A DNA stretch of 63,098 nt, from the NCBI GenBank assembly GCA_009877105.1, contig WXFD01000004.1:1-63098 (forward strand), written 5' to 3'. Below, piece after piece: positions 9,899 through 18,475 of this stretch. The notes below the pieces were generated by a model. That model saw nothing but the letters and a program-made list of their open reading frames with translations, made no database searches and had not been told where the DNA came from. How positions within the stretch are numbered: the stretch's first letter is position 1; each line of letters begins with the position of its first letter. A program made the position numbers and the translations under genes. The DNA is from Bacteroidales bacterium (GTDB taxonomy: Bacteria > Bacteroidota > Bacteroidia > Bacteroidales > VadinHA17).

Positions 9899-9930
9899 TT
9901 TGGAAGTACAGGGCATGCAATATACCTTTG
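9899..9930 (+). promoter_or_regulatory. Bacteroidota-type promoter for the YitT gene
   Basis: TTTG at 9899-9902 and TACCTTTG at 9923-9930 are separated by 20 bases, matching the Bacteroidota -33/-7 consensus (TTTG, about 19, TAnnTTTG). Transcription would start near 9934-9936, so a TTG start at 9928 would lie inside the promoter and is unlikely to be used. Confidence 0.65.
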
Positions 9931-9954
9931 CATGTGATTTTAAAGCCGCCTGTT

Positions 9955-10830
9955 TTGTTTCGTACAATCATTGACAATGTCAGGACCTATGCAGTCATCA
10001 CATTTGGCCTGATGCTTATGTCCGTAGCATGGACCGCCTTCCTCCTGCCTCACAGAATTGCAGGCAGCGGTGTTTCGGGTATCGGCGCCATAGTATTCTA
10101 TGCCACGGGAATACCCATGGGATACACCTATCTTGCCATAAATGTAATACTTGTAATTGCCGGACTCAGGATTCTGGGAACAGGCTTCGGCGTGAAAACC
10201 ATCTACGGAATTGTGTTGTCTGCCATCATGCTCACAGTGTTTCAGTCACTTATCCCGACGGCGGTGGTTCAGGAGAAGTTTATGTCAGCCATAATCGGAG
10301 GCATCCTTTGCGGAACCGGTCTGGCCATTGTCTTCAGCCAGGGTGGCAGCACAGGGGGAACTGATATAATTGCACTGATAATAATAAAATACCGGAATTA
10401 CAGTCCCGGCAGGATAATTCTCCTGTGCGATGTGTTCATAATCAGCTCCTCATATGTGGTCCTTACACACCTCGACTCGGCTCAGAGGGTGGAAACAATG
10501 GTTTACGGTTTCGTGACCATGGCTATCCAGGCCTATACCCTCGATGCAATACTTTCGGGCTACAGGCAGTCAGTTCAGATTTTCATTTTTTCGAAGCATT
10601 ATGAAGCGATAGCCGACCAGATCACGTCCCGGATGCGCAGGGGAGTGACGGTTATCGACGGAACAGGATGGTACACCAAGGACAGCCAGAAGATAATAAT
10701 AACCCTGGTCAGAAAAAACGAGACCAGTGATGTTTACCGGATCATCAAGAGCATTGACGACAAGGCCTTCATCACCGTTGCCAGCGTAATGGGTGTCTAC
10801 GGGAAAGGATTTGACGTTCTGAAGAAATGA
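9955..10830 (+). CDS. YitT-family membrane protein (DUF2179 C-terminus)
   Basis: About 291 residues from TTG 9955; an in-frame leaderless GTG at 9934 is the alternative, and the open frame reaches back to 9928 inside the promoter. Five to six membrane helices with the family sequence LLPHRIAGSGVSGIGAI, GGSTGGTDIIALII and SGYRQSVQIFIFSK, followed by a soluble DUF2179 domain with RGVTVIDGTGWYTKDSQKIIITLV. YitT proteins are inner-membrane proteins of unknown transport function. It is transcribed alone. Confidence 0.88.
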   Translation: MFRTIIDNVRTYAVITFGLMLMSVAWTAFLLPHRIAGSGVSGIGAIVFYATGIPMGYTYLAINVILVIAGLRILGTGFGVKTIYGIVLSAIMLTVFQSLIPTAVVQEKFMSAIIGGILCGTGLAIVFSQGGSTGGTDIIALIIIKYRNYSPGRIILLCDVFIISSSYVVLTHLDSAQRVETMVYGFVTMAIQAYTLDAILSGYRQSVQIFIFSKHYEAIADQITSRMRRGVTVIDGTGWYTKDSQKIIITLVRKNETSDVYRIIKSIDDKAFITVASVMGVYGKGFDVLKK

Positions 10831-11106
10831 AACAACCCGGAACCGGCTTATTCCATCGCCTCCACAATACCACAGAACCGAAAGGGGCGGACTTCCTTTT
10901 TCTCCGGCTTTCACCCGGTCACTGATAACAGCAGGCGGCAGTGATGCGGGATCTGTTAAGGCTTATACATCTGAACCGTCCAATTCCGCAAATCAGATTG
11001 TCTGAATTCAGCAAAGTGTTAAAAATTGTGATAATCAGAAGCCGGACAGGAATTTTGTTAAATTTGAAATTTAAAGTACACAGGTACCGGAAAAACACAA
11101 TATTCC

Positions 11107-12432
11107 ATGGCAGAACTCAAGGATAACTCCAGGAAAAGGATCAGCAAACCGCTGAAAGACAATGAAGGCATTTCAAGGCGGGAAGCATTAAAAACAATAG
11201 GGGTGATGTCGGCGGGAATATCATTCCTGAAAATCCCTGAAAATGAGATCTGTCCGCCGGCCTTTAATGCCGGACTGCGGCCCGACGCCCTCCGCCAGGA
11301 TCCGATCCTCGCAGAAGCCATCAGCCAGCTTGAATATCTTACCCCGGCAAAAAAATTCATCGTCCAGCGCAGAGGCAATCCGGTGCTTCCCGAGCTGCCC
11401 GAAGAACTTCTGCCGTCAATCGGACTTAGTCAGGAAACCTGGAGACTTGAAATCATCTCCGATCCCGAAAGCGACAGCGAACTGGGGAACCCTTTTACCA
11501 TTGAAAACAACAACGCCCTCACCTGGTCCGGCCTGATGAAGATGGCTGAAAAGCATGCCGTAAGCTACCTTCATGTCCTCAGCTGCACAAATGCACCAAA
11601 ACCCTACGGTATGGGACTGTGGGAGGGAGTACCCCTGCGTGAGGTACTATGGCAGACAAAACCCGGGCGGAACATCAGACGGATCCGCTTCTCGGGCTAT
11701 CACAACAACGATCCCAAACAGATTTTTCAAAGTTCCCTGCCCATCAACCGGGTGCTCGAGGAGATCCCCGGAGAACTGCCTGTCATCCTCGCCTATAAAC
11801 TTAACGGACAATACTTTTCTCATGCCAACGGCGGACCGGTCAGGTTATTCGTTCCCGGATTCTACGGCAACCGCTCAATCAAATGGCTTCAGAAAATAGT
11901 GCTTACAAACAATCATCAGGCCAACGACACGTACGCCGACTGGAACAATGATGTCGAAAGTCCTGTAAAAACATGCGCTAAGTTCATTAAGGTGCCGGCT
12001 GAAGTCAGGACGAAACAGATGTTTGCCTTTACGGGAATGGCCCAGGTCGGCCTGCTGGGACTGAGTAAGGTTCAGTATTGCATAATGCCTGCCGATGAGC
12101 CCCCTGACGCCAATGATCCCTACCTGGCACTGGCAGACTGGAGGGATGCAATGATCTTACCGCCGCCCGCGAACTGGGGCAGCGATTTGCCCGGCGGAAA
12201 ACTGCCTGGCAACCTCATGCAAATTGACAGTAAAACGGGGAAGCTTGTTTCCTGGCCGCTTCCCAACACGATAGTTCACTGGGCCGCATCGGCAAAAATT
12301 GATATACCCGGAAAATACGACCTCCGGTGCAGAACAATCGATGCAAACGGCACAGCGCAACCTATGCCCCGGCCATTCGGCCGGTCAGGAGTCAATGCGA
12401 TCGAAGCGGCAAAGATTACCGCCAATTCATAG
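11107..12432 (+). CDS. Sulfite-oxidase-like molybdopterin oxidoreductase
   Basis: A 441-residue protein. A twin-arginine-like segment (ISRREALKTIGVMSAGISFL, about residues 22-41) suggests folded export. The molybdopterin domain follows: WRLEII, then ALTWSGLM, and VLSCTNAPKPYGMG, whose Cys is the probable molybdenum ligand, then GLWEGVPLREVLW and YHNNDPKQIF. The C-terminal part resembles the Mo-co dimerisation domain of sulfite oxidases. No heme subunit or electron partner is adjacent. The exact substrate is unknown. Confidence 0.8.
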   Translation: MAELKDNSRKRISKPLKDNEGISRREALKTIGVMSAGISFLKIPENEICPPAFNAGLRPDALRQDPILAEAISQLEYLTPAKKFIVQRRGNPVLPELPEELLPSIGLSQETWRLEIISDPESDSELGNPFTIENNNALTWSGLMKMAEKHAVSYLHVLSCTNAPKPYGMGLWEGVPLREVLWQTKPGRNIRRIRFSGYHNNDPKQIFQSSLPINRVLEEIPGELPVILAYKLNGQYFSHANGGPVRLFVPGFYGNRSIKWLQKIVLTNNHQANDTYADWNNDVESPVKTCAKFIKVPAEVRTKQMFAFTGMAQVGLLGLSKVQYCIMPADEPPDANDPYLALADWRDAMILPPPANWGSDLPGGKLPGNLMQIDSKTGKLVSWPLPNTIVHWAASAKIDIPGKYDLRCRTIDANGTAQPMPRPFGRSGVNAIEAAKITANS

Positions 12433-12572
12433 CAACGCATGTTTGCCCTGATCTGCGAAACGTTTGATTCCTGCCCGGCACTTTTATCCGGAGCTGACTG
12501 CTGCAGACAGGCAAAACATTTTCATGGAGAGATTGTTATAATTTAGCTTTAACAAATTTTATTATACCGGGG

Positions 12573-13229
12573 ATGAAATCGGTACGAAAGAAAATTGTCA
12601 GCTCCCGAAGCGAATTTATCTCTGATGGCCTGAATGAGGAAGAACTCTCAGCAGATCCAATCGATCAGTTTGAAAAATGGATGGATGAGGCAATGAGGGA
12701 GGATCCCGAAATGGCCAATGCGGTCCATCTCGCAACAACAGGACCCGACGGAAGGCCGTCGGGAAGAATCGTGCTGCTCAGGGGATTTGATCAGAGAGGT
12801 TTTGTTTTCTATACCAACTACGACAGCAGAAAAGGATCAGATCTGAAGATCAACAATAATGCATCCATGACCTTTTTCTGGAGCAAATCGTACCGGCAGG
12901 TCCGAATTGAAGGTACAGTTTTCAAATTACCTCCCGGGGAATCGGATTCATATTTTTCAAGTCGTCCGCGTGAGAGTAATATCAGTGCACTGGCTTCCCG
13001 GCAAAGCAGACCGCTGGAAAACAGGAGGATACTGGAAGAACGGGTCAGGGAACTGGAAAACATGCTGAAGGATCAGACCATTAAACGACCCGACAACTGG
13101 GGCGGTTATTGCCTGTCTCCTTTATACATTGAGTTCTGGCAGGGCATGACCCACCGTCTCCATGACAGGATCTTCTATCGCAGGGAAAATACCAATACTC
13201 CATGGACCAGGGGCAGATTATATCCCTGA
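12573..13229 (+). CDS. pdxH: Pyridoxamine 5'-phosphate oxidase
   Basis: A 218-residue cytosolic FMN enzyme that oxidises pyridoxine or pyridoxamine 5'-phosphate to pyridoxal 5'-phosphate. Typical motifs are present: PDGRPSGRIVLLRGFD, FYTNYDSRKG, WSKSYRQVRIEG, FSSRPRESNISALASRQS, and the C-terminal signature IEFWQG...RLHDRIFYRRE...W...RLYP. Length matches the family. A single gene, converging with an OsmC gene. Confidence 0.95.
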   Translation: MKSVRKKIVSSRSEFISDGLNEEELSADPIDQFEKWMDEAMREDPEMANAVHLATTGPDGRPSGRIVLLRGFDQRGFVFYTNYDSRKGSDLKINNNASMTFFWSKSYRQVRIEGTVFKLPPGESDSYFSSRPRESNISALASRQSRPLENRRILEERVRELENMLKDQTIKRPDNWGGYCLSPLYIEFWQGMTHRLHDRIFYRRENTNTPWTRGRLYP

Positions 13230-13318
13230 ATCGCGATCCCCGATCCCCGCCCCCGTTTCCGGATCACCGTTAAATCATCAAAAAACCAATCAGCTTATCC
13301 GGCCTGTCTCAGCTACTG

Positions 13319-13747
13319 TTATTTAATTAACAGTGCCTCGGCACTTATTTTTGCAGTTCCACCGGCATACAACCGAGAAACCGGGCATTTTTCCTTGGTG
13401 ACAGCCGCCAGTTCCTTCAGCCTGCCCTCAGACAGCCCGCTGCATTTAACCTTGCAGTGAAGCTTAATATCCTTAATATGCGGACCGGAATCATCCTTAT
13501 CAATGGTTACTTCGGCCGTTGTCTCAATGCTTTCAGGGTCAAGCCCTTCTTCGGTAAGCAGAAGGGAAAGATACATGGAATAGCATCCGGCATGTGCCGC
13601 GCCCACCAGTTCCTCAGGATTAGTCCCTCCGGCATTCTCGAAACGCGAGGCAAATGTGTAGGTGCCTTCGTATCCGGTGAATTTCATTGTGCCCCGACCC
13701 TCTTTAATCTTTCCTTTCCAGTGCGCTTGTGCTTTTGATGTTGCCAT
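13319..13747 (-). CDS. OsmC-family peroxide reductase
   Basis: 142 residues, cytosolic. The two catalytic cysteines of OsmC/Ohr proteins are visible in AAHAGCYSMYLS (about residue 55) and KEKCPVSRLYAGG (about 120). The protein reduces organic hydroperoxides, normally with a dihydrolipoyl or thiol partner. It lies 60 bases downstream of a ferredoxin and ferredoxin-reductase pair on the same strand, suggesting a small redox cluster. A second, distinct OsmC protein is encoded at about 26 kb. Confidence 0.9.
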   Translation of the reverse strand: MATSKAQAHWKGKIKEGRGTMKFTGYEGTYTFASRFENAGGTNPEELVGAAHAGCYSMYLSLLLTEEGLDPESIETTAEVTIDKDDSGPHIKDIKLHCKVKCSGLSEGRLKELAAVTKEKCPVSRLYAGGTAKISAEALLIK

Positions 13748-13810
13748 AACTGTGGTGTTTTATTGTTATTTGATAATCAGGTTAATAAATGCGTTTAATA
13801 TATGCTGCCC

Positions 13811-13999
13811 TTACTCATATTTTATCACTTCCACCGGACAGCTGTCGGCTGCATCCTTGATTCCCTCCTCAAAATCATTGAAGTTAACACCTTCTTTAAC
13901 CGTTGCAATATCTTCAACCTTGAAGACTTCGGGGCAGATATCTTCACACAGCCCGCAGGATGTACATCCATCCTCGATCCAAACTTTACTGATTGCCAT
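13811..13999 (-). CDS. Single-cluster ferredoxin
   Basis: 62 residues from ATG 13999, which gives the usual MAISKVWIEDGCTSCG ferredoxin start; an upstream in-frame ATG at 14032 would add eleven uncharacteristic residues. CTSCGLCEDICPEVF supplies three cysteines plus CP, and SCPVEVIKYE the distal one, as in monocluster [4Fe-4S] or [3Fe-4S] ferredoxins. It probably exchanges electrons with the flavoprotein reductase encoded just upstream. Confidence 0.9.
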   Translation of the reverse strand: MAISKVWIEDGCTSCGLCEDICPEVFKVEDIATVKEGVNFNDFEEGIKDAADSCPVEVIKYE

Positions 14000-14118
14000 A
14001 ATTTTGTTTAATTTTTCCTGTAATTTATTCAATAAACTTCAATTATCATAATATTTTGTAACGCCTTAATCTGCGGTACATCTAAATTCCAGTTCGGCCC
14101 TGACTGCTGAAACAGATT

Positions 14119-14790
14119 TCAGTCAGCTTCCTTGACTATCAGGCTTTTATCTACATTCAGATCCGACAGTATCTTTTCAACTGCATCCATCATGGGCGGT
14201 GGCCCGCACAGATAAATGTTCTTTCCGAAATCAGCTATCTGTTTTTCCAGGAAGTCCCTGGTTATATAACCATATGCATAACCTTCCACTTTTTCATCTG
14301 ACAGGATATTAATGAAATTCTTTCCCAGAAGATACTCAAACTCATATTTCAGGATAATATCGTCATTTGTTTTGTTGGCATAGATCAGCTTATTATTTCC
14401 TATGGCATTGACTGACCCCAGGTATTTAAAGATGGAGATAAAAGGAGTTATACCCGCTCCTCCCGCAATGAAATATCCTTCCTTGCGATATTCAATTGCA
14501 CCAAAAACGTCGTACAGGAGAAGTCTGTCATTCCTTTTCAGGTGAAGCAGTTGATTGGTCACTCCGTTCCGTGACGGATAGGTCTTGATCGTAAACTGAA
14601 GAAAATCATCATCCGGCAGGCTTGTAAATGTAAATGGCCTCTTTTCTTCCTGCCAGTTTTTCTTGTCTATTGCAATATCTATTGCCTGTCCGGGTGTGAA
14701 ATTCAGTTCCGGCGGTCTTTCCGTCTGGATCTGAAGCACATCGCGGGTGATGTGTCCGATTGATTTGATTTTTACACTGTGTGCTTCCAT
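14119..14790 (-). CDS. FAD/NAD(P)-binding ferredoxin reductase-type flavoprotein
   Basis: A 223-residue protein of the ferredoxin-NADP reductase / flavodoxin reductase family. RPFTFTSLPDDDF (flavin site, about 52-64), GGAGITPFISIFK (nucleotide site, about 108-120) and CGPPPMMDAVEKIL (about 194-207) are all in the expected order. It is the first gene of the minus-strand set reductase - ferredoxin - OsmC, so it may feed electrons from NAD(P)H to the ferredoxin. Confidence 0.88.
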   Translation of the reverse strand: MEAHSVKIKSIGHITRDVLQIQTERPPELNFTPGQAIDIAIDKKNWQEEKRPFTFTSLPDDDFLQFTIKTYPSRNGVTNQLLHLKRNDRLLLYDVFGAIEYRKEGYFIAGGAGITPFISIFKYLGSVNAIGNNKLIYANKTNDDIILKYEFEYLLGKNFINILSDEKVEGYAYGYITRDFLEKQIADFGKNIYLCGPPPMMDAVEKILSDLNVDKSLIVKEAD

Positions 14791-15444
14791 TTTATACTTG
14801 TTTTTTATTCAGATTCAGTCTGGCTGATTTCTCCGGATTGATCGCTCTTCGTTCCTGTCCTGTCGTACCGGCCGGCTGTGCAGGGGTCCTGGCATGATCA
14901 CCGGATATCTGTTATTTTCCTGAAGATCCCGTTTGCTGTTGACGATCATCTTCTGTATCCTAAACAAATCGGGTTGAAAAAAGTTCTCCGATCCTAAATT
15001 CAGCGGTTTTTATTAAAGATTCACGATTGAATCAAATCCTGGATGGACCGAGTCCTGCCCGCCATATCACGTAAAGGGGCGTGAACCCGGCCTGGTCAAA
15101 TCAGCTGCCCTTACAGGCAAAACGTATAAAAATGAAATCGTTGGAGTAAAATAATAGCTGCGTAACATATGATAAGGGAATACTTGCCGTTTACTAGATA
15201 TAATGAAATATAAAAGGAGGATGGCTCAAAAAATGCGGCCCTTCTTATGCAAAAGGCACCAGGTTCTGCCAGGGCAAAATGGAAAACACATACCGGTAAA
15301 TTATTCGCAGACCCGTACCGGTTGTGCCTGTCCGGTCAGAAGGATTCACTGAATCATTCTCAAATCCCGGGCGGTGGATTCGGAGGAACAGATATCAGGG
15401 TTCTGCGCGCAAAACTTAATAGAAACTAATGCCAGATATAAATC
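14791..15444. other. Intergenic between divergent genes
   Basis: 654 bases separating the reductase cluster (minus) from the aspartase fusion (plus). A 60-codon frame at 15247-15429 has no protein-like features and is not called. The region is AT-rich near 15120-15240, where promoters for the plus-strand gene are most likely, but no clean TTTG/TAnnTTTG pair was found. Confidence 0.4.
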
Positions 15445-17313
15445 ATGGATAAAAACACAATTCTTCAGTTCCTGAAAGACGTGGAGCTTTTCACCAATCT
15501 CACTGCTGATGAACTGCAGGAAGTTGCCGGGAACGCAAAAGAAAAGCATTACAATGCCGGGGCCACCCTGTTCCATGAGAATGACCCGCGGGAAGATGTT
15601 TTCATAATTTACGAGGGCGATGTTGAACTTTTCAAACAGGATTCCTATGGCGTTGAAGTCAGGCTGGCCTTATTTGGCAAGGGTGATTTCCTCGGCGAAG
15701 GGATATGGGATCATAAAACAACTCATTCAACTTCGGCAAGGATACTGGAAAAAGCCACCCTGCTTGTTGTCAACAGGGAGTTTTTAAATTATAATGCTGA
15801 AACCACCCTGAAGATCCTTGCAAATATCACCCGGGTTATTTCCAGGCGAATGCGCAATGTCAACAACCGGATGCTGAATCTGTCAACCCAGTATGAATCA
15901 GGAAGAACAAGATCTGAACAGGATCTTCTCGGAGTGCGTGAAGTGCCCTATGAGGCTTATTATGGCATACAGACACTCAGGGCGGCGGAAAACTTCAATA
16001 TCACAGGGGTAACCCTGAACTTTTTCCCTTCAATAATTGAAGCATTGTCGATGGTAAAGGAAGCAGCTGCAAAGGCGAATTTCGAGCTGGGGCTGCTGGA
16101 TAAAAAGATAAAGGATGCTATTGTGCAAGCCTGCCATGAACTGCAAAACGGGAAATACCAGAATCAGTTTGTGGTTGACATGATCCAGGGCGGTGCCGGT
16201 ACCTCAACAAATATGAATGCCAATGAAGTGATTGCAAACCGGGCCCAGGAAATCCTCGGCCATGAAAAAGGCAGCTATTCCGTCTGTCATCCGAATAATC
16301 ATGTAAACATGTCCCAGTCAACCAACGACGCATATCCCACGGCTGTAAAGATCGCACTGTTCAATTCAAACAAGAGAATCGTATCTGTTCTGAATACCCT
16401 GATTGAGTCATTCAGGAAAAAAGGGCATGAGTTTTCAGGTGTTATTAAAATGGGAAGAACACAGCTGCAGGATGCTGTCCCCATGACACTCGGTCAGGAG
16501 TTTGAAGCCTATGCGGTCACCCTCGGGGAAGAAGTTGAAAGGCTGAACCAGAATGCAAAATTGTTCCTTGAGATCAATATGGGCGCAACGGCAATAGGAA
16601 CCGGCATAACCGCCGAACCCGGCTATTCGGAAATAGTGATCAGGCACCTGAGGAAGATCACGGGTCTCAACCTGGTCCTTGCATCCAACCTGGTAGAGGC
16701 CACACAGGATACAGGATCTTTTGTAATGTATTCATCCGCAATAAAACGCCTGGCTGTAAAACTATCAAAGATCTGCAACGACCTGAGATTGTTGTCTTCA
16801 GGGCCGCGAACCGGGATCTTTGAGATCAACCTTCCGCCCATGCAGCCCGGATCATCCATCATGCCGGGGAAGGTCAACCCGGTAATCCCCGAAGTCGTGA
16901 ACCAGATCGCATTCAAGGTGATCGGAAATGACCTTACCGTTACCCTGGCTTCGGAAGCCGGACAGCTTGAACTGAATGTCTTTGAACCGGTAATTATCCA
17001 GAGCATTTTCGAATCCGTCGAGATGCTGATGAATGGCATGAACACCCTTAAATACCGCTGTATCGACGGAATCACGGCAAATGAGGAAAGGTGCAGGCAG
17101 ATGGTCATGAACAGTATCGGCCTGATCACGGCACTGGTGCCCTACATCGGCTACGATATCTCCGGAAAACTTGCAAAAGAGGCAATTGAAAAGAATGTAA
17201 GCCTCTATTCCCTTATCCTCGACAAGGGTATCCTCAGCGAAGAAAAACTCAACCAGGTACTTATGCCTGAAAATATGATCAAGCCCGTCAAAACCAATGG
17301 ATTGATCCGTTAA
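15445..17313 (+). CDS. aspA: Aspartate ammonia-lyase with N-terminal cyclic-nucleotide-binding-like domain
   Basis: 622 residues against about 470 for ordinary aspartase. Residues 1 to about 125 form a cNMP-binding fold (FTNLTADELQEVA, AGATLFHENDPREDVFIIYEGDVELF, FGKGDFLGEGIW) without any DNA-binding helix-turn-helix. In the phosphate-binding cassette the usual Arg before S/T-A seems to be missing (HSTSARI). From about 153 a full aspartase follows: EQDLLGVREVPYEAYYG, GGAGTSTNMNANEV, STNDAYPT, GRTQLQDAVPMT and the signature GSSIMPGKVNP. It should convert aspartate to fumarate and ammonia; a regulatory role for the extra domain is inferred. Confidence 0.92.
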   Translation: MDKNTILQFLKDVELFTNLTADELQEVAGNAKEKHYNAGATLFHENDPREDVFIIYEGDVELFKQDSYGVEVRLALFGKGDFLGEGIWDHKTTHSTSARILEKATLLVVNREFLNYNAETTLKILANITRVISRRMRNVNNRMLNLSTQYESGRTRSEQDLLGVREVPYEAYYGIQTLRAAENFNITGVTLNFFPSIIEALSMVKEAAAKANFELGLLDKKIKDAIVQACHELQNGKYQNQFVVDMIQGGAGTSTNMNANEVIANRAQEILGHEKGSYSVCHPNNHVNMSQSTNDAYPTAVKIALFNSNKRIVSVLNTLIESFRKKGHEFSGVIKMGRTQLQDAVPMTLGQEFEAYAVTLGEEVERLNQNAKLFLEINMGATAIGTGITAEPGYSEIVIRHLRKITGLNLVLASNLVEATQDTGSFVMYSSAIKRLAVKLSKICNDLRLLSSGPRTGIFEINLPPMQPGSSIMPGKVNPVIPEVVNQIAFKVIGNDLTVTLASEAGQLELNVFEPVIIQSIFESVEMLMNGMNTLKYRCIDGITANEERCRQMVMNSIGLITALVPYIGYDISGKLAKEAIEKNVSLYSLILDKGILSEEKLNQVLMPENMIKPVKTNGLIR

Positions 17314-17396
17314 TTAAAGAAAGACTGCAGAAGCTCTGTATACATTTACAGAAATGCATCCCGGCAGGATTCCGCTTTTCCTGATATGAATGATTC

Positions 17397-17413
17397 ACCG
17401 GATTTTTTCCGGT
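17397..17413. terminator. Candidate hairpin between convergent genes
   Basis: ACCGGA (17397-17402) and TCCGGT (17408-17413) close over a five-T loop just before the stop of the opposing DUF488 gene. No long T-run follows on either strand, so terminator function is weakly supported. Confidence 0.3.
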
Positions 17414-17418
17414 TGAAC

Positions 17419-17766
17419 TCAAGTCTGCATAAGCAGTTCCCGCAACGCAACGGCATTGTTGTATTCATGCTCCCTCGATGAATACAGCAGCGTCAGGGTT
17501 CCATGCTTTTCTTCAAGCTGCCTGAGCTTTTTCAGTAAATCCTGCCTGCTGCCCAATTCTTCCCTGTACATTGATTTAAATTTTTCCCATCGGGAAGGAT
17601 CATGACCGAACCACTTGCGCAGCTGATTGCTTGGTCCAACCTCCTTCATCCATTCATCCCAGGTGACATTGTCCTTTGAGATCCCCCTGGGCCAGAGCCT
17701 GTCAACCAGGACCCTGTAGTGTTCCCCGGGCTTTTCCGGATCATATACTCTTCTGAGCGTAATCAT
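17419..17766 (-). CDS. DUF488 family protein (YeaO-like)
   Basis: 115 residues, cytosolic. YRVLVDRLWPRGISKDNV near residues 18-35 and RKWFGHDPSRWEKFKSMYREEL near 50-71 are the family hallmarks, with LTLLYSSREHEYNNAVALRELL at the C-terminus. The biochemical function of DUF488 is not established. It converges with aspA and is divergent from nikR. Confidence 0.9.
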   Translation of the reverse strand: MITLRRVYDPEKPGEHYRVLVDRLWPRGISKDNVTWDEWMKEVGPSNQLRKWFGHDPSRWEKFKSMYREELGSRQDLLKKLRQLEEKHGTLTLLYSSREHEYNNAVALRELLMQT

Positions 17767-17965
17767 CTGACTGGTTGTTTAAGAATCATGAATCAAACAA
17801 CAAATGCGGCAATTTGTTCAATATCAGCGGTAATTTCGACTGCGCCTCCCGCGGGAATCCGGATAAACTGATCCAACAGTCCAGATACCCGCCTCTGCAA
17901 TATTTAAAAATCATTAAAAAAACGATCCTGCCATGCACCGGAAGCCGCACGTATTAAAAATAAAC

Positions 17966-17973
17966 TATATTTG
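17966..17973 (+). promoter_or_regulatory. Candidate -7 box for nikR
   Basis: TATATTTG matches the Bacteroidota -7 consensus TAnnTTTG and lies 34 bases before the nikR start. No matching -33 TTTG is present at the right distance, so this is tentative. Confidence 0.4.
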
Positions 17974-18007
17974 CCTGTTGTATCACGAAAAAATAAAAAG
18001 TAACACC

Positions 18008-18409
18008 ATGTCCGTGATCCGATTCGGCGTTTCTCTTGAACGGGAAGTTCTTGCGGCCCTGGATAATTACACCAAAGATAACCGTATTAAGAACAGGTCC
18101 CAGGCAATCAAACACCTGATAAACAATAACCTGGTTGAAAAGAAATGGCATTGCAACAATGTCGTTGCCGGATCAATCACCCTGGTTTACAATTTCCATA
18201 AGCATGATCTGCTGGCCAACCTTACCGCCATACAACATGATTACCATACGACCATTCTTTCCTCACAGCATTTTCATCTCAGCCATAAAAGCTGCATGGA
18301 AATAATTGCCGTGAAGGGAAAAGCAAAAATCCTGACTGAACTGGCTGAGAAACTCATTGCAGTCAAGGGAATCCAGCATGGAAAACTGACAATGAGCAGG
18401 GCGGACTGA
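18008..18409 (+). CDS. nikR: Nickel-responsive transcriptional regulator NikR
   Basis: 133 residues from ATG 18008 (MSVIRFGVSLEREVL), the normal NikR N-terminus; an upstream frame to 17933 is not protein-like. An N-terminal ribbon-helix-helix (VIRFGVSLE...NRSQAIKHLI) is followed by an ACT-like metal domain. The high-affinity nickel ligands can be placed as H77, H88, H90 and C96 (QHDYH, QHFHLSHKSC), equivalent to E. coli H76, H87, H89 and C95. It should repress nickel uptake genes when nickel is bound. The TonB receptor operon follows 66 bases downstream. Confidence 0.93.
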   Translation: MSVIRFGVSLEREVLAALDNYTKDNRIKNRSQAIKHLINNNLVEKKWHCNNVVAGSITLVYNFHKHDLLANLTAIQHDYHTTILSSQHFHLSHKSCMEIIAVKGKAKILTELAEKLIAVKGIQHGKLTMSRAD

Positions 18410-18426
18410 TTTTTTTTGATTAGATA

Positions 18427-18453
18427 GTAACACGAATATATTAATTGTAACAC
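18427..18453 (+). promoter_or_regulatory. GTAACAC direct repeat, candidate NikR operator
   Basis: GTAACAC at 18427-18433 and again at 18447-18453 (20 bases apart, two helical turns) lies directly upstream of the TonB receptor gene. A third GTAACAC overlaps the nikR start region (18000-18006). A -7-like CACCTTTG follows the second copy. The placement fits an operator, but the spelling differs from the E. coli (GTATGA / TCATAC) site. Confidence 0.35.
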
Positions 18454-18475
18454 CTTTGTAATTAAATCTTTTTCC

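Noticed and set aside
15247..15429. 60-codon frame upstream of the aspartase gene
   Set aside because: Cys/Arg/Lys-rich nonsense composition with no supporting context.
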